A stretch of DNA of 64,000 nucleotides from CAIKMD01 sp963740675 (GCA_963740675.1 CAVUFS010000002.1:152302-216301), one strand, 5' to 3'; positions 8,770-17,552 are shown, numbered from the stretch's first letter. Notes: generated by a model not told the origin, from the letters alone. Translations and numbers: made by a program.

Positions 8770-8809
8770 CCGCTTCGCTGCCGCCACGAACGGCAGCGAA
8801 GCGGATTTT
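8770..8809 (+). terminator. Intrinsic terminator after the lipoprotein gene
   Basis: Perfect 14-base-pair stem (CCGCTTCGCTGCCG at 8770-8783 with its complement at 8791-8804), seven-base loop, then ATTTTG. It lies between convergent genes and may also serve the 2-hydroxy acid dehydrogenase gene from the other side. Confidence 0.75.
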
Positions 8810-8823
8810 GCCGCGTCGCTTCT

Positions 8824-10050
8824 TTACGCTTTGGCGATGCCGATGTTGCGGTGTTTCAAGTCGGTCACCTTAGCGACGCCCGAGAGCAGCATCGTCGAAC
8901 GCAGCTCGGCGGCCATCCAGTCGTAGAGGCTTTTGACCCCCGGCGCTCCGCCCGACATGAGGCTCCACAGCACGGGCCGGCCGACGGCACAGACTGTCGC
9001 GCCCATCGAAACCGCCTTGAAGACATCGACGCCGCGCCGCACACCGCTGTCGAAGACGATGGGCACGCGCCCTTGAACCGTGTCGACCGCCGTGCGCAAG
9101 CAGGTGAAGGAGCCCGGGCCGCCATCCATCTGCCGGCCGCCGTGATTGCTGACCCAGATCGCCGCCGCGCCCGACTTGATCGCTTCGCCGATATCGTCAT
9201 GGTCGACAATGCCTTTGACGATGACGGGTAGCCCCGACGCCTCGTGCAGGAAGCGGATATCGGCAAAACTGATATCGCGCTTCTGATCGGCGAAATTGCC
9301 GCGGCCGCCGAAACGCGGATCATGATTACCGACGGTCAGCGCGGGATCGCGCGGGCGGCCCAAGGCGATGTAGTCATCGCTCTGCCCCGGGCCGAGCGCA
9401 TCGGCGGTGAGCACGATCGCCGAGAAGCCCGCCGCTTTCGCGCGCTGCACGAGCCAGCGGTTTATCTCCATGTCGCGGAGCATATAGATCTGAAACCATT
9501 TCGGACCTGGTGTCGCCTTGGCGATATCCTCCATCGGCCGGGTCGACGCGCCCGAGGAAACATAGAGCGCGCCAGCGGCGCCGGTGCCGCCCGCGGTCGC
9601 GACCTCGGCATCGACATGGAAGCTGCCATGCCCGCCCATCGGGCACGTGATCATCGGGAACGGCAGCTTGTGGCCCAGGATCGAGGTGTGTAAATCGATC
9701 GCCTCGTCGCTGATGTGCTGAAGCCGGCGCGGCTGGATCCGCGCCTCGTCGAGCGAGGCGCGGTTCGCACGATAGGTCAGGCCTTCGCCGCACCAGCCGG
9801 TGATGGCAAAGCGCGCGGGCGAGACCATCTTGCGCGCCTCGGCTTCAAGATGCTCGGGGCTGACGATGTTCACCGGATTGTTGGCGCTGCTCGCTTTGCC
9901 GAAATCAGACGGTGCCGCTTGTGGCGTTGCGGCCGGCGTCGACGGTGGCGGTGCGGCAGGCGCATCCGCAGCAAGCACTTCGGATGCACTTGCTGCTATC
10001 AGCGCGCCGGCACCGACAGCCTGAAACAGGCTACGTCGTGATGGTCTCAT
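8824..10050 (-). CDS. Tat-exported FMN-dependent 2-hydroxy acid dehydrogenase/oxidase
   Basis: 408 residues. The N-terminus MRPSRRSLFQAVGAGALIAASA is a twin-arginine signal (SRRSLFQ), followed by a proline/alanine linker. The rest is a TIM-barrel FMN enzyme: SNHGGRQMDG (~303, catalytic His and substrate-binding Arg), DSGVRRGVDVFKA and GRPVLW (FMN phosphate loop). Known: the family includes glycolate oxidase, L-lactate dehydrogenase and mandelate dehydrogenase, which are mostly cytoplasmic or membrane-bound on the inner face. Export of the folded FMN enzyme by Tat is the unusual point. The start at 10050 fits the Tat signal; the frame continues 15 codons upstream. Confidence 0.85.
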   Translation of the reverse strand: MRPSRRSLFQAVGAGALIAASASEVLAADAPAAPPPSTPAATPQAAPSDFGKASSANNPVNIVSPEHLEAEARKMVSPARFAITGWCGEGLTYRANRASLDEARIQPRRLQHISDEAIDLHTSILGHKLPFPMITCPMGGHGSFHVDAEVATAGGTGAAGALYVSSGASTRPMEDIAKATPGPKWFQIYMLRDMEINRWLVQRAKAAGFSAIVLTADALGPGQSDDYIALGRPRDPALTVGNHDPRFGGRGNFADQKRDISFADIRFLHEASGLPVIVKGIVDHDDIGEAIKSGAAAIWVSNHGGRQMDGGPGSFTCLRTAVDTVQGRVPIVFDSGVRRGVDVFKAVSMGATVCAVGRPVLWSLMSGGAPGVKSLYDWMAAELRSTMLLSGVAKVTDLKHRNIGIAKA

Positions 10051-10122
10051 GGCATTCCCCCTAAGGTGTTTTTTAGGCCATGAGATTGCGCCCATCGGGC
10101 ACCGCCGACAAGGGCAGCCGAT

Positions 10123-10968
10123 CTAGCCGCGGCGCGCGACCTTGTCGGCGAGCACGGCCAGCAGCAGGCCGAGCGTCAAATAGCCCAGCGTCACCTCGGT
10201 GCTGACGATGATCTCGCCGAGATGCGTCTTCGGATGCACATCCCCGAAGCCGAGAGTCATATAAGTGGTGATCGAGAAATAGAACGCGCTGTAGCCGGGA
10301 TGGCAATTCTCGGTTGAGAAACCCTCGCAGGTCGGAAAATCGATCAGCGCGGGCCAAGTGTAATAGATCAACCCGAAGAACACGATGAGCGTCGTCGCGA
10401 TCAGGAAGACGCGCGCGATGCTGCGACCGTAATCGATGAGGCCCCAAGCCCAAAACAGCCGCGACATCCACGTCTTGCCCTGCCAGTGCATCTCGAGTGT
10501 GTCGAGATAATCCTGATCGGCGGCGTCGCGGCGGAACAGCGCGTTGCCGTAACAGGAATCGAGACCGCGGATGCCGTGATATTTGCCGCGCATGCGGCGG
10601 CGGTCCCAAACGAGATGCGCGATATTGGCGCCGGCAAGCTGCGCGCAGGAAAGATCGGTGCCGTTCACCTCGGCCGAGAGCATCGTGGTGTCGCTGAGAT
10701 TGGCCCAGCCGAGATCGGCGCCGTCGAGCTTTGCCGCGTTGAGATTGGCGCCGACGAGCTGCGCGCCAAAAAGCTGCGCGCCCGACAGGTCGGCGCCGCC
10801 GAGATGCGCGCGCTCCAGATGCGCCTTCAAGAGATTGGCCTGCACCAGCGACGCGCCGGCAAGATCGGCCTCGACGAGATCGATCGCTAGTTCGGGATGC
10901 GCGGCGCGCCAGGCATTCCACGCCGGCACACCGCTTTTCAGAAGCGCAAGCTGTTCCTGATCCGCCAT
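10123..10968 (-). CDS. Potassium channel protein with N-terminal pentapeptide repeats
   Basis: 281 residues. Residues ~28-115 are pentapeptide repeats (A(D/N)L-x-x: EADLAGASLVQANLLKAHLE, GADLSGAQLFGAQLVGANL and on), predicted to form a right-handed quadrilateral beta helix. Residues ~185-275 hold two membrane helices flanking a pore loop with selectivity filter TLGFGD (~238-243; TVGYGD in most K+ channels). Known: Ion_trans_2 channels are tetramers; cytosolic domains usually gate them. Inference: the pentapeptide domain is the cytosolic gating or interaction module. Located 72 bases upstream of the Tat-exported dehydrogenase on the same strand. Confidence 0.85.
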   Translation of the reverse strand: MADQEQLALLKSGVPAWNAWRAAHPELAIDLVEADLAGASLVQANLLKAHLERAHLGGADLSGAQLFGAQLVGANLNAAKLDGADLGWANLSDTTMLSAEVNGTDLSCAQLAGANIAHLVWDRRRMRGKYHGIRGLDSCYGNALFRRDAADQDYLDTLEMHWQGKTWMSRLFWAWGLIDYGRSIARVFLIATTLIVFFGLIYYTWPALIDFPTCEGFSTENCHPGYSAFYFSITTYMTLGFGDVHPKTHLGEIIVSTEVTLGYLTLGLLLAVLADKVARRG

Positions 10969-11251
10969 GCCCGCCGCTATTCCCCCGCGATCCCGACGAT
11001 CTTCTTAGCAGACCAATGAGATTTTAGCTGCTGGGAGCCGAGACAAAAAATATCGCCTCACCCTGGCCGACGACCCAAGCCTGCGGCGTGTTCCGCTCGG
11101 GACGAGGAAAATCGAACGCACCGTCGTACCGTCGGTTAAGACCCTAGTGCGCACAACGGTAATGCAATGATTTTGCACAGTTCGCCGGATGGGCGTTGAA
11201 CGGACGATGATTTATCCTTTTCCCAAAGCGGACCCTAAGAGGAGGATACAA

Positions 11252-11599
11252 ATGTCTGCAAAACGCGCATGGCTTGCGCTGGCTGGATTGATGCTTACAG
11301 CGGGCTGTCAATCCGAGAGCCAGGTTCTCGGTAATGAACAGGCGACAGCCATCGATACGGCGACCCGGCGCGCCCAATTCGAGATGGCTTGCTCGTCAGC
11401 TTCCGGTACCGTTCTTTCAAGCACTGTACTCCAACCGGCGCTGTGGGGAGGCGTTGAGCGGGCGGAATATACGATCGGCGTCGCAGGTTGCGGAAAGCGG
11501 GCAACTTACGTCTCGGTTTGCCCGCTCGCATCACTGGGGACGAATAGGTGTTTTGCGGTATCCGGCGCGACCAATGTCTCCGTAGGTTACAGGCCTTGA
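11252..11599 (+). CDS. Small cysteine-containing lipoprotein
   Basis: 115 residues. Lipoprotein signal LALAGLMLTAGC with Cys ~20. The mature protein has four further cysteines (EMACSSASG, GVAGCGKRATYVSVCPL, TNRCFAV), suggesting two disulfides; the pattern GVAGCGKRATYVSVC recurs in alphaproteobacterial small lipoproteins of unknown function. AAGAGGAGG at 11237-11245 decides the ATG at 11252 against an earlier in-frame one. Confidence 0.75.
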   Translation: MSAKRAWLALAGLMLTAGCQSESQVLGNEQATAIDTATRRAQFEMACSSASGTVLSSTVLQPALWGGVERAEYTIGVAGCGKRATYVSVCPLASLGTNRCFAVSGATNVSVGYRP

Positions 11600-11871
11600 A
11601 GTGATCCGCCTATGAGCGGCTCAAAGACAGCGTGCCGTTCATGATCATGGGCGTGGTTCTTGTAAAGCGTAACGGTGCCATCACCCGCGCATAGGGGCCG
11701 GCGTTGTTATGGCCTGACAAGCCCGTGCTCGGCAACGTGCTCGACGTGGCCAGGTAGGCTTTCAATTTCTACGACCCCGTCGACGCCGCTCCAAAGTGTG
11801 ATGGCGGCAACGCTGATGGCGCGCCCATAACAGTCGTTACTCACTCGATGCAGATGCAATGGAGGGTCAGT

Positions 11872-13608
11872 ATGACGGTCACATCGATATCGTCGCACAC
11901 CCGGGGCGTGCTTGCCGCCGGATTGCTACTTGCTACCACCATGATGGTTCCGCAGCCTGCGAATGCTCAGGCGCCACCACAGAAACCCAACATCCTGTTC
12001 ATCATGGGCGATGACATCGGCTGGATGCAGCCGAGCATCTACCATCGTGGCCTGATGGTCGGGGAAACCCCCAACATCGATCGCATCGGCAATGAAGGTG
12101 CGATCTTCATGACGTATTACGCGGAGCAGAGTTGCACCGCGGGACGTAACTCATTCTTCACCGGCATGCATCCGCTTCGCACCGGCATGATTCCGCCGCA
12201 ACTACCAGGCAGCCCGTCCTATCTGCGGCCCGGGACGCCGTCGATCGCCTGGTTCCTGCGCGACCTCGGCTACAACACCGGCGAGTTCGGCAAGAACCAT
12301 CTCGGCGACCACACCGACGCACTGCCGACGGCGCATGGCTTCCATGAGTTCTGGGGCTATTTGTATCACCTCGATGCGATGCAGGGGGTGAGCTTCCCCG
12401 ACATCAACAAATCGCCGACGGTGCAGGGCATCGTTCCGCCGTGCAGGAACACGCCGATCCCCGGCCTTCCCGAAGTTGCCGGCGCGGTCGACCCGAGGAC
12501 GACGACCTGCCTGACGCCGCCGCGCAACGTGCTCTTGTGCAAATCGTCCGATGGAACATCGGCAAACCAGACCTGCCAGGATCAGGGTCCGCTGACGCTG
12601 GAGCGGTCAAAAACAGTTGACGAGGAAATCTCGTCGCATGTCATCGACTACCTTGATCGGAACGATCCCAAGAAGACCAACAAGCCCTTCTTCGTCTGGT
12701 ACAACCCGGCGCGCATGCACGTCACGACGGTTCTGTCGGACAAGTATATGGCCATGGTGGGCGAGCCTGGCGGCAAGGACTGGGGCGTCAACGAAGCCGG
12801 CATGAAGCAGATGGACGACAACATCGGCTACGTGCTGAAGAAGCTCGAAGACATGGGTGAGCTCGACAATACGATCATCGTCTTCACCACCGACAACGGC
12901 GCCGAGGTGATCACCTATCCCGATGGCGGCAATACCCCCTTCAAAGGCGGCAAGCTGACAACCTGGGAAGGCGGCATGCGCGCGCCGCTGGTCGTGCGCT
13001 GGCCGGGCCACATCAAGCCAGGGACAGTGAAGAACGAGATATTTGCTTCGCTCGACTGGCTGCCGACACTTGTCGACATCGCTGGTGGCCCGAAAGGCGA
13101 TGCGCTGAAGAAGCAGATCGAGGCCGGCCAATACCCAGGGATCGTCAAGACGACCCTCGACGGCTTCGACCAGCGCGACTACCTCGAGGGGACGTCGCCG
13201 ACCTCCGCCCGCGACACTTTCTTCTACTATACGGGCGCGACGCCCTCGGCGGTGCGTTACAAGAACTGGAAGATCTACTTCTCGATGGTCGGCGCCTGCG
13301 CCACATGCGGACTGCAAGGAGCGCAGACCTTCAAGTGGGCTCAGATCGACAATCTCAAGCGTGATCCTTTCGAGTTTGCCATCGGCTTTGATCAGGGTAC
13401 CGTGATGGGTATGGGTGGTGCACTTGCCGGCCCGGTGACCGCTTATATCTACGACTGGAATATATTGCCCCTCGGACAGCTGCTGTGGCTCAAGGAACTT
13501 GAATCGTACACGGCGTTCCCGCCGATGCAGGATCCGGCGAGCTACAACCTGACCCAGGTCCTCCAGCAGGTCAGAGAGCAACGGATGACGAGTCACGCAG
13601 GCGACTAA
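11872..13608 (+). CDS. Exported arylsulfatase-type sulfatase
   Basis: 578 residues with signal peptide (LAAGLLLATTMMVPQPANAQA). Alkaline phosphatase-superfamily sulfatase: metal-binding DD in FIMGDDIGW, the formylglycine motif CTAGR (Cys ~88, C-x-A/P-x-R), KNHLGDH (conserved Lys and His), and TTDNGAE with the metal Asp-Asn. Known: the Cys is oxidised to formylglycine by FGE or anSME; neither gene is visible here. Likely role: hydrolysis of sulfate esters in the periplasm. GGAGGG at 11861 picks the ATG at 11872. Followed by an exported HAD phosphatase in the same orientation (175 bases apart). Confidence 0.88.
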   Translation: MTVTSISSHTRGVLAAGLLLATTMMVPQPANAQAPPQKPNILFIMGDDIGWMQPSIYHRGLMVGETPNIDRIGNEGAIFMTYYAEQSCTAGRNSFFTGMHPLRTGMIPPQLPGSPSYLRPGTPSIAWFLRDLGYNTGEFGKNHLGDHTDALPTAHGFHEFWGYLYHLDAMQGVSFPDINKSPTVQGIVPPCRNTPIPGLPEVAGAVDPRTTTCLTPPRNVLLCKSSDGTSANQTCQDQGPLTLERSKTVDEEISSHVIDYLDRNDPKKTNKPFFVWYNPARMHVTTVLSDKYMAMVGEPGGKDWGVNEAGMKQMDDNIGYVLKKLEDMGELDNTIIVFTTDNGAEVITYPDGGNTPFKGGKLTTWEGGMRAPLVVRWPGHIKPGTVKNEIFASLDWLPTLVDIAGGPKGDALKKQIEAGQYPGIVKTTLDGFDQRDYLEGTSPTSARDTFFYYTGATPSAVRYKNWKIYFSMVGACATCGLQGAQTFKWAQIDNLKRDPFEFAIGFDQGTVMGMGGALAGPVTAYIYDWNILPLGQLLWLKELESYTAFPPMQDPASYNLTQVLQQVREQRMTSHAGD

Positions 13609-13619
13609 GTATGACAATG

Positions 13620-13650
13620 CGGGCGGCCCGAAAGGGTCGCCCGTTCCGTC
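13620..13650 (+). terminator. Hairpin after the sulfatase gene
   Basis: CGGGCGGCCC (13620-13629), GAAA tetraloop, GGGTCGCCCG (13634-13643), then TTCCGTC. Strong stem but weak T tract, so it may attenuate rather than end transcription. Confidence 0.5.
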
Positions 13651-13783
13651 GCGCCCGCAACCGCTCCATCGCCTTTGGCATCATGACCACCGTGCTTCCT
13701 CTGGCACTCGGCACTTAGGCTGGCCTTGCGCTCGGTTATCCGAGTTGAAGCGCACGACCGCACGAACAGTAATGGAGAGACGC

Positions 13784-14827
13784 ATGTCATCTTTTCACGC
13801 TGGTCACCCGAGCCGCCGCCTGATGTTGGGCGCAGTTGCTGTGTTGCCGATGCTGCCCAAACTTGTCGGCACCGCCGTCGCTCAAGCGCAAATCGCACCG
13901 CTCGCATCGTGGAACGACGGTCCGGCGAAGCGGGCGATCCTCGATTTCGTGCGCATGACGACTGACCTGGCCAGTCCGAGCTTTGTGCCGTCCGCCGAGC
14001 GCATCGCTACCTTTGATCAGGATGGCACGTTATGGGTCGAGCATCCGATGTACTCGCAAGTGATATATTGCCTGGATCGTGTGCCGGCCGTGGTCAAGGC
14101 GAAACCGGAGCTGGCGAAGGTTCCGGCGTTCGAGACCGTACTGTCCGGTAACCGGGAGGCGATCGCGAATTTACCGCCGCAGGACCTGGAAGAAATACTC
14201 GTCGCGACGCTCACCGGCATGTCGGTGGACGATTTCGAAGCAGAAGCGAAGAAGTGGCTCGAAACGGCGAAAGATCCGCGATGGCAACGACCATATACGG
14301 ATCTCACATACCTTCCGATGCAGGAGGTGCTGCAATACCTGCGGGCCAACGGTTACAAGACTTACATTGTCACCGGCGGCGGACAGGATTTCGTCCGCGT
14401 CTACGCAGATAGGACCTACGGTATTCCGCCTGAGCAGGTGGTGGGCACCGCCGCGGGGACGAAATACGGGTACGACAATGCCGGCAAGCCTTTCCTGACC
14501 AAGGAACCGAAGCTGCTGCTGAACGACAACAATGCCGGCAAGCCCGAAGGCATTCACCTGATGACCGGCCGTCGACCCTACATTGCGTTCGGCAACTCGA
14601 CCGGCGATCGGCAGATGCTGGAATACACCAAGGCCGGCGACGGGACACGAATGTCGCTGCTCGTGCTGCACGACGATGCGCAGCGCGAGTATGCATACGG
14701 ACCCGCACAAGGACTGCCCGATACCAAGGTGGGTGCCTTCCCGCAGACCCTATATGACCAGGCAAAGACACAGGGCTGGACGGTGATCAGTATGAAGAAC
14801 GACTGGAATAGGATATTCGCGTTTTAA
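13784..14827 (+). CDS. Exported HAD-family phosphatase
   Basis: 347 residues. The N-terminus PSRRLMLGAVAVLPML looks like a Tat signal (SRRLML) ending near AVAQA. HAD motifs: I = FDQDGTLW (Asp ~78 and 80), II = YIVTGGG, III/IV = K in EPKLLLND and IAFGNSTGDRQM (G-S-x-G-D). The order and the large insert between motifs I and II match phosphoserine-phosphatase-like HAD proteins of the periplasm. GGAGAG at 13774 selects the ATG at 13784. Its place after the sulfatase suggests joint turnover of sulfated or phosphorylated esters; that is inference. Confidence 0.8.
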   Translation: MSSFHAGHPSRRLMLGAVAVLPMLPKLVGTAVAQAQIAPLASWNDGPAKRAILDFVRMTTDLASPSFVPSAERIATFDQDGTLWVEHPMYSQVIYCLDRVPAVVKAKPELAKVPAFETVLSGNREAIANLPPQDLEEILVATLTGMSVDDFEAEAKKWLETAKDPRWQRPYTDLTYLPMQEVLQYLRANGYKTYIVTGGGQDFVRVYADRTYGIPPEQVVGTAAGTKYGYDNAGKPFLTKEPKLLLNDNNAGKPEGIHLMTGRRPYIAFGNSTGDRQMLEYTKAGDGTRMSLLVLHDDAQREYAYGPAQGLPDTKVGAFPQTLYDQAKTQGWTVISMKNDWNRIFAF

Positions 14828-14927
14828 GCGTGCGCCGTTTAGTCGAACCGAAACGAAGCCCAACAACGACGCTTACGCTTCCAAAGCAGATCGGAAGCCG
14901 CCCCAGGGCGTGTTATGAGTTCGCGCT

Positions 14928-15167
14928 CTAGGCCGGCTTCTCGAGCAAAAAAACGAGTACGCCGTCCGGCTCTTCGCGTTGCTCGATCAGCGTTGCGCCG
15001 GTGGTCTTGCAGAAATGCTTGAAATCGTCGATCGCGCCGGGGTCTGTGGCGAGGACCTGCATGCGCGCGCCGGCGGCGAGGCCTTTCAGCGCCTTGCGCG
15101 CCTTCAGGACCGGCAGCGGGCATTTCTGCCCCTTGGTGTCGACGATCAGCGGCTCAGACATCGCCAT
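14928..15167 (-). CDS. TusA-family sulfur carrier protein
   Basis: 79 residues; TusA/SirA/YeeD fold. The signature GQKCPLPVLKARKAL carries the persulfide-bearing Cys of the CPxP motif near residue 16. Expected role: sulfur relay in thiouridine or molybdenum cofactor pathways, in the cytoplasm. Two start codons in frame (15167 and 15161); AAAGGAA in the right place favours 15167. A 24-base inverted repeat begins directly upstream. Confidence 0.85.
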   Translation of the reverse strand: MAMSEPLIVDTKGQKCPLPVLKARKALKGLAAGARMQVLATDPGAIDDFKHFCKTTGATLIEQREEPDGVLVFLLEKPA

Positions 15168-15182
15168 GCTGTTCCTTTTCGC

Positions 15183-15246
15183 CATTCCTGCGAAAGCGGG
15201 AATCCACGGGGTGCTTCTCTGGATTCCCGCTTTCGCGGGAATGACG
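15183..15246. repeat. Dispersed inverted-repeat element, full copy
   Basis: Two 24-base arms, 15183-15206 and 15220-15243, are reverse complements with one difference (T/C at the fifth-sixth base from the outer end). Core ATTCCCGCTTTCGCGGGAA. Translation of the arm gives FPRKRES, a mark of a dispersed element common in alphaproteobacterial genomes. A half copy lies at 32213. Placed between tusA and the AAA gene (co-directional), it could form an RNA hairpin in that transcript. Confidence 0.75.
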
Positions 15247-15266
15247 ATGAAAAATCATCCCGCGCA

Positions 15267-16346
15267 TCAAAACCCGACGCGGCGCGGCTCCGCGATGATG
15301 TCGAGCTGCGTGTCGGGGTTGAAGAGCTCGGCGATGGTGTAGTCGCGCTGGCGCTCGGGCACGCTCAGCCCCGCGACCTTCGCGGCCGCCGTCGCCTCGG
15401 CATAAGTCAGCGCGCGGCATTTGATCATGCCATAGCAGCGACCGGGCCGCAGCAGTGCCTCGTCGACCTTTTTGAAATCGTCGAGGTTGGTGGTGAAGAT
15501 CACCTTCTTGCTCGGGAATTTGATCAGCCCGTCCGAGACGTTGAGAAACCGCGCGATCATCTTGTTGCCTTCACGGCTGCGGCTGCCGAGGATCGTGTCG
15601 GCATCCTCGATCACGAAGACATTCTCGCTGGTGCCGGTCAGAAAATCGACGAAGGTCGAGTCCGACGACAGCAGCTTCTCCTCATACGTCACCGCGGCGT
15701 TCAGGCTGTATTCATGCAGCAGCCAGCGGATAAGCGACGTCTTGCCTGTGCCCGGCGGCCCCGAGAGGAAGAGCAGCGAGGAATTGCTCTTGATGAAGCC
15801 ATCGAAATAGGCGCGCAGTCCGCCTTTGATCCAGGGATAGAATTCGTCGTGGACGGGCGCGGCCGGATCGAGGATCACGCTCGATTGCCGCGTATCGTCA
15901 CCGAACATGAAATGCCAGGTGACGGTGGCGAGATGCTTCTTGCCGATCTTCTCCTCGAGCACGTCGCGCAGCGCCCGCACCTTCTCGCGGTCGACGCCAT
16001 AGATCGCGACCGAGAAATACGAACGCCGCGGCGTGAACGGATCGGCATGGCTGGCGCAGCGCACGCCGATCAGCATCTCGATCTTCTGCGGCAACTGGCC
16101 GATGCGGATGACGCAGGTCTCGCTGTCGACATCGACCGCCCAGCAATCGCGCTTCGGCTTGTCGTGCAGCGCGACTGCCGCGTCCTTGACGATATCGGTC
16201 ACGTCGACGCGCGACGCATCGAGCGTGTAATGGCGCTCGACGATGGAAATATCGCTCTGGGCACCGGCGATGAATTCGAGCGCAGCGGACATGCCGAGCT
16301 CGTGGAGGCGTGTTTGAATGCGGCGATCGGGGAGGAAATTGCTCAT
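15267..16346 (-). CDS. AAA+ ATPase, BCS1-like
   Basis: 359 residues. The N-terminal ~170 are an unassigned domain. The AAA module follows: Walker A GPPGTGKTSLIRW (~194), Walker B NVFVIEDADTI, sensor 1 FTTNLDDF and arginine finger region LLRPGRCYGMI. Known: this single AAA domain with downstream LRPGR is the BCS1-type arrangement; bacterial members are mostly uncharacterised chaperone-like ATPases. The start at 16346 (MSNFLPD) is taken because upstream codons overlap no homology. Next on the strand comes tusA, about 100 bases away across the inverted repeat. Confidence 0.8.
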   Translation of the reverse strand: MSNFLPDRRIQTRLHELGMSAALEFIAGAQSDISIVERHYTLDASRVDVTDIVKDAAVALHDKPKRDCWAVDVDSETCVIRIGQLPQKIEMLIGVRCASHADPFTPRRSYFSVAIYGVDREKVRALRDVLEEKIGKKHLATVTWHFMFGDDTRQSSVILDPAAPVHDEFYPWIKGGLRAYFDGFIKSNSSLLFLSGPPGTGKTSLIRWLLHEYSLNAAVTYEEKLLSSDSTFVDFLTGTSENVFVIEDADTILGSRSREGNKMIARFLNVSDGLIKFPSKKVIFTTNLDDFKKVDEALLRPGRCYGMIKCRALTYAEATAAAKVAGLSVPERQRDYTIAELFNPDTQLDIIAEPRRVGF

Positions 16347-16442
16347 GCGCGCAACTATAGGAGGCGCATCGATGCTTGGAAACCGCGGCAACCAATCGGG
16401 CCGCGGCGTTTTCTATCGCTAGCGTTTGAACAGGAGATCATG

Positions 16443-16691
16443 ATGAAACTGTGGCAAGGCTTGGCGATGGCGGGTTTGATGGTGTCGCTCACCGCGTGCG
16501 GTGAAACGGTTGGCGATCGCGCGCTGTCGGGCGCGGCGATTGGTGCGGGCTCCGGCGCAGCAATCGGCGCGATCGCGGGCCCGGTCGGCGCCGGCACGGG
16601 CGCGGCGATCGGCGCGGGCGCCGGCGCGGTGACGGGCGCGGTGACGAGCCCCTCGGCGGTCGATCTCGGCCGGCCGGTTTGGGATCGCTAA
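16443..16691 (+). CDS. Glycine-zipper lipoprotein
   Basis: 82 residues. Lipoprotein signal LAMAGLMVSLTAC (Cys ~19), then a glycine-zipper region of G-A-x-x-G repeats (AAIGAGSGAAIGAIAGPVGAGTGAAIGAGAG broken by small residues), ending SPSAVDLGRPVWDR. Known: SmpA/OmlA-like and Rick_17kDa-type glycine zippers insert in the outer membrane. AGGAG sits before two adjacent ATGs (16440, 16443). A strong terminator follows. Confidence 0.8.
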   Translation: MKLWQGLAMAGLMVSLTACGETVGDRALSGAAIGAGSGAAIGAIAGPVGAGTGAAIGAGAGAVTGAVTSPSAVDLGRPVWDR

Positions 16692-16717
16692 GTCTCAATC
16701 AACCTGAAAGCGACAAG

Positions 16718-16751
16718 AAGGTGGCGGCTCGATGCGAGTCGCCACCTTTTT
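16718..16751 (+). terminator. Intrinsic terminator
   Basis: A near-perfect 14-pair stem: AAGGTGGCGGCTCG (16718-16731), three-base loop, and its complement (16735-16748), then TTT (one G-T pair). It is 27 bases after the glycine-zipper lipoprotein stop. Confidence 0.85.
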
Positions 16752-16954
16752 CTTTGCCCCGCAGGGAAATTGGCGCGCAAAACTGCGCAAAATCGCTAAA
16801 CGTTGTCTGCACAATTAGGGCGACTTCGTCACAAAGCTCCACAATTTGCCGCGCCCCGCCGTGAACTATCCAGATCGCGTCATCAAATCGCGCAAGCCGG
16901 GCTCTAAAACTGAACTCATCGACCACGGAACATGACCCTCGGGGAGTTCAGATC

Positions 16955-17116
16955 ATGCGGATGCAGAAGCCCGTCAAAGAGACCAAGACCGTTGCCATCA
17001 GCACCGACGCTTTAGACCACGCGTCGGTGAAGCAGATGCTGGCGGCGATGAAAGCCTTTATGGCGGTTGACTCCGCCGCGTTTGCCGAAACCGCGCTGAC
17101 CCAGCGCGCCGCCTAG
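16955..17116 (+). CDS. Small basic-start protein, 53 aa, function unknown
   Basis: Frame ATG 16955 to TAG 17114-17116. The product begins MRMQKPVKETKTVAIST and then forms one predicted amphipathic helix (LDHASVKQMLAAMKAFMAV) with an alanine-rich end. GGGGAG at 16941-16946 is eight bases before the ATG. Codon third positions are GC-rich like neighbouring genes. I know no family; the evidence is ribosome site, codon use and position. Confidence 0.45.
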   Translation: MRMQKPVKETKTVAISTDALDHASVKQMLAAMKAFMAVDSAAFAETALTQRAA

Positions 17117-17198
17117 TCGCGGACCGCCTCCCCTTCTATCCTCCTTCCTTGGAACTGCCCGCGCATGCGGGCGGTTTCTTTTGCGATGGAGGTGCCCC

Positions 17199-17552
17199 AT
17201 GTCGCTGGAAGACGATCTCTTCGCGCTCGAGGAAAAATTCTGGCCGGGCGATGCCGATTTCTATCGTGCCCATCTCGACACGCAATGCGTCGTTGCCTTC
17301 ACCGAGATGTCGGGCGCCATGGCGAAAGAGCAGATCGCCGGCATGATCAAGGAGGGTCAGCGCTGGCGCGATCTGAAGCTCACGCGCAAGGGCTTCTACC
17401 AGCCGACCAAGGATACCGCGATCATCACCTATGAGGTGAACGCGGTCCGCGACACCGGCGCGGCGCACAAGGCCAATGTCTCGACCGTCTATGTCGATCG
17501 CGGCGGCGATTGGAAGATGGCCTTCCACCAGCAGACACCGCTGACGAGCTGA
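17199..17552 (+). CDS. NTF2-like (DUF4440-type) protein
   Basis: 117 residues with the SnoaL/DUF4440 layout: N-terminal helices (LEDDLFALEEKFWPGDADFYRAHL), then strands (AIITYEVNAV, NVSTVYVDRGGDWKMAFHQQTP). Known: this cone-shaped fold binds small ligands or catalyses isomerisations; members of this type are mostly unstudied. GGAGGTG precedes the ATG at 17199. No signal peptide. Confidence 0.75.
   Translation: MSLEDDLFALEEKFWPGDADFYRAHLDTQCVVAFTEMSGAMAKEQIAGMIKEGQRWRDLKLTRKGFYQPTKDTAIITYEVNAVRDTGAAHKANVSTVYVDRGGDWKMAFHQQTPLTS

Noticed and set aside
14979..16442. Long plus-strand open frame over the AAA ATPase and tusA genes
   Set aside because: It is antisense to two well-supported genes; only its last 82 codons (from 16443), with a lipobox and ribosome site, are real.
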